Of a DNA stretch of 64,000 bases, positions 60,931-64,000 are shown in pieces (the first letter of the stretch is position 1; every line of letters begins with the position of its first letter). A model generated the notes under the pieces. That model was not told the origin of the DNA. It worked only from the letters and a program-made list of their open reading frames with translations, and made no database searches. A program made the translations under genes and the position numbers. The DNA is from Plantago ovata (Eukaryota; Streptophyta; Magnoliopsida; Lamiales; Plantaginaceae). The stretch covers positions 57,339,253 through 57,403,252 of the forward strand of contig CM051458.1 of the NCBI GenBank assembly GCA_028274465.1, in the 5' to 3' direction.

Positions 60931-61695
60931 GGTACCTGAAACGCAGCAATTAGTATCTTGTACTCAACAAAATGATATGCTAATGCAAATACAATGTGTG
61001 AAAGTAATCGAGTGTCAACCTTGACTAATCCTACTCCCTTAACCCATGTTCTAGTCTAGCTAACCTATGCTAAGAACAATCATGCAATTAATCACAATCA
61101 TGTACTATATCACAATCAAAACTCATGCTAGACAACGAATAACCTCAAATTCATAAGGCAACATTCATATTATAGGGTCGAAAATCACCAAAAAACTCAC
61201 AATCTACCCAATCAAGTGTTCTACCAAGTAATCTATAATCATCATATCAATTTGCTCGAATTTAATAAGGCATGAAAGAATCAAAACAATGCAATCAAGA
61301 CTTAGAAATCCTAATTGAGCAAAAGCCCCAATTCAACCATCCCAACAAAATTAAGCATGCAATTGATAGAGAAATCATGTAATAAACACACAAACAAGTA
61401 ACCCATACAACATATAAGCTCAAATGATGCAAAAATCAAGAAACCCCCAATTTAGAAAATTAGGATTCTTGAGAGGTTACCGCAGATCTGGAAATTGGGT
61501 GAAGTATGAAGAGATTTATTCGGATGAAGATGAAGAGCACGTAATGGGCTTCGATTCAAGCTAAAGAACACAAAATTTGGTGGAGAATTGGAAGAATTAT
61601 GGAAGAGAGAAGGTTTTTGAAGATTTTTGGTTTTGGGAGTAAGTAGAAAGAAGAAGAATGAAGAATGGAGGAGTTTTGGGACTAAGTCCCGTTTT
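60931..61695 (-). other. AT-rich leader (second copy)
   Basis: Repeats 23296-24059. No gene. Confidence 0.6.
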
Positions 61696-62253
61696 TGAAG
61701 GATCTGGAGCTGTGGGGTGGACTGCCCCGGGTGGGAGGCGGTGCGCCCCACATCACCCGAGAGCTCCAGCTCTCGGGTGTTGAGGGACGGACCGCCCCAC
61801 ATGGGGCGATCCGCCTCTCAACTCCAGAGAGTCATGGGTGGCGGTCCGCCTCTCAACTCCATAGAGTCGCCAACTCTCTGGGGGTGGGGGAGGACTGACC
61901 CCATGGGCGGCGGTCCGCCTCTCACCTCCAGAGATCCGCTGGCTCTCTGGAAGTGGAGGGCGGACCGCCCCCCATGGGAGGCGGTGCGCCTCCCACTTAC
62001 AGAGGCTGGGGGCCGAATTTTTCGGTCCCTCTCACTAACTTTTCACTCCAAAACGTTTTCCTCACTAAAACACTCGAAAAACTTCACTCAAACACATACA
62101 AAAAGCACAAAACAATACAGAAACTACAAAAACTCATTAAAACACAAATTGTTCGATGTATGCATGCAATGCAAGAAAGCAATAAAAACTCCGGGTTACC
62201 TCCCGGAAAGCGCCATTGTTTATTAGTCTCTCACTCGACTTCTTCTTTGTTCC
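61696..62253. repeat. GC palindrome array and spacer (second copy)
   Basis: 61696-62011 repeats the GGCGGNNCGCC array; 62012-62253 repeats the spacer with the ATGCATGCAATGCAAGAAAGC word. Confidence 0.85.
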
Positions 62254-63057
62254 TTAGTTCCTCTCCAGACGGGTACTAGCCTTTCCCTTCATGGATCTCT
62301 TTCTCATACCTAGTACCTGAAAATGAGAATGAACAAACGCAGCAAGGCCAAAAACACTTATGGGGGTGAGAATCAATGGAATGTACTTTATGATCAGAAA
62401 TGGCTTGCAACGTATGTTGCTTGCCATCTACCTCAATGGTGCAAGATCCCCTGTAGATGTCGATCACAGATCGCACCTTGTTCAAGAAAGATCTTCCTAA
62501 AAGAACCACATCATTCATCCCACACCGCGATGCCGGCATCTCCACGAAACTGGTGTAAACAAAAGTGCAACCAATCCTCATAGAGACATTTCGAACAACA
62601 CCTTCCGGCCTCACAAAGGATCCATCCGCCAGTTGCACAATGGCCTTGTGCTCCTCTAGCTTCCCTAGACCACTCTTCTCATACAGATTCATTGGGAGCA
62701 CATTAGTGAATGCTCCCGTATCTAGTGTAGCACGGACATCATCGATGCCACCTATCCCAACCTTAACATCAAAGCTATCAGGGATTGGTTCGGAATCTTT
62801 CTCCTCCTCATCACTCACATCGAATCCCAGTCACTTGTCTTCCTCCTTGGCCAAAGGAGGCTCACCTTGTGCACAACACTTGCACTCAGCAACCTTCGTA
62901 ATGGTGATCTCTACGGGAAGGTCTCCTACCAAGGTTATCGACATCGACTTCTCCGTGTTACTGGGCAACTTCCCTTGCCCCCTACTTGCTCCACGGTTGA
63001 TCAGCTCTTGCATCTTTTGGTGAGCAAGCCTAGTACTTTCCTCCAATTGATCTAGCC
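62254..63057 (-). pseudogene. Gypsy gag end and protease (second copy)
   Basis: Repeats 24618-25420. The DTG protease core is intact. One extra base near 62365 shifts the C-terminus. The same in-frame TGA separates gag end and protease. Confidence 0.85.
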
Positions 63058-64000
63058 TGATGAACGTGTCAGATTCAATCAAATAAATTTGTAATAAGCC
63101 AAAGGCAATCCACAACTACAACGAAAACCGTAGTGTAGCAGTAGAATGACTCGAGTGTCGTTCTCTCAGGACTATAACTAGCTTTATCTATTTAATCAAG
63201 AAAATATAAAACAACAGATAGAAAGCAATAGGGGGTTTTCAAGCAGATAATGGAGGTTGGTGATAGTATGGTCCTTCTTAACATAATGGGTCGATAATCA
63301 TGCATAAATTCCGCGGTCTTGCATAGAGATCTTTGAATGAATCTTGGGTCCTGTTGTAAGTATTGCGCACTACGAAGATAATAAGGGTCTGACCTGTCAA
63401 CAACTAACGTCCTATTGTGTTCCGTAATCATTCAACACTACGAAGATAATTTGGTCTGATTGGCCGACAAGTGTCCTAGTGTGCATAATGATCAATACAA
63501 CATACGAGAATTTTGGTGTTCAACTCATCAACGAAATAAAGCAATGACACGGAGTATAATGCGCGATATAGCCATTAGCATGATTATCTTCCCTCGCTAA
63601 GAATTCACATACTACCACCAACGATAAATTTAGCTACTCATAATGTGCATGCAATCAATAGCAATCATAGAAGAAAACATATTGAAAGAATATAAAATAA
63701 GTAGATAAAAGTTGTAAGATACAAAGTTATCGAAGGTTGTCAATCTCCGGATGATTGCGATCCTACGCGCTCCAATCTGCTATGAAAAAGTATCCCCTAA
63801 GCTATGGAACTCCCAGGACAGGCTCCGGGAAGTTCCTACCTAAAACTATAGAGAGAGGTGAGAAAGTAGGCTTGGAAAGATCTGATCTTCGGAGAGAAAA
63901 CTCGCAACTATATATAGGCCCGGAAATTGCCCGCGGCGGTTCGCCCGAGGCACGGGGCGGTTCGCCCCACAGTGTAAACGCGTAATTTTCGCGTTTTCGA
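63058..64000 (-). repeat. Gypsy LTR family B (second copy), cut by window end
   Basis: Repeats 25421-26362; the window stops inside the LTR, about 320 bp before its expected end. GC motifs lie near 63934 and 63956. Confidence 0.92.

Larger units (their letters stand above)
45161..64000. repeat. Second copy of the 7550-26362 region
   Basis: The whole right end of the window repeats 7550-26362 in the same orientation and order, with offset rising from about 37611 to 37638 as small insertions accumulate. All nested insertions, their target duplications and their broken reading frames are shared. Most differences I see are single-base indels in homopolymers. It continues past the window edge. 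Confidence 0.95.

Noticed and set aside
1-64000. Host protein-coding genes, tRNA, rRNA, telomere or organelle sequence
   Set aside because: Nothing in either strand shows a non-transposon domain, cloverleaf, rRNA core or telomeric repeat.

Overview
The window is nuclear DNA of a flowering plant, and I can assign almost all of it to LTR retrotransposons. No host gene, tRNA, rRNA or CRISPR array is visible. The evidence for a plant is copia (Ty1) elements of SIRE/Maximus type with a very long accessory ORF after pol, Athila-like gypsy elements primed by tRNA-Asp, a chromovirus fragment and a small TRIM element primed by initiator tRNA-Met. I cannot name the species. Nearly every coding region carries stops or frame breaks.

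Layout. (1) 1-9618, minus strand: a copia compound with gag, primer binding site and LTR, then a long accessory ORF (aORF) with its own leader, then the first ~370 bp of an LTR. The last LTR piece starts cleanly inside (2) 9619-11145, the 3' end of a chromovirus (integrase, chromodomain, 275-bp LTR). (3) 11284-15609, plus strand: the 3' end of a copia element E1 (half an aORF, PPT, LTR). It abuts cleanly the middle of the gag of a second copia element, E2. (4) E2 runs from 15610 to 45160 (gag, protease, integrase, RT, RNase H, aORF, truncated LTR). It is split at 17530 by (5) an Athila-like gypsy compound, 17531-34515, minus strand, flanked by a 5-bp target duplication CTCTA. Inside (5) are a solo copia LTR (19853-21495), a second gypsy LTR family (25421-26685) and a TRIM (31309-31860) with its own duplication CAAGG.

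(6) From about 45161 to the end, the window repeats 7550-26362 at an offset of about 37.61-37.64 kb, including every nested insertion. My hand comparison finds mostly one-base indels in homopolymers and few substitutions. That pattern fits either a very young tandem duplication read with noisy long reads or one locus assembled twice.

The most unusual biology is the copia aORF cassette. It has a conserved leader with a TATA-like box, an N-terminal basic segment, an acidic and coiled-coil middle and a conserved C-terminal domain. It also contains three consecutive 72-75 nt AT-rich segments bounded CAG|GTA...AG, kept in two divergent copies and, in the intact copy, each a multiple of three. A short word, TTGCTGA, is strongly over-used in coding and non-coding parts of the copia family. 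The gypsy elements carry arrays of a GC-rich palindrome, GGCGGNNCGCC, in both LTRs and internal spacers.
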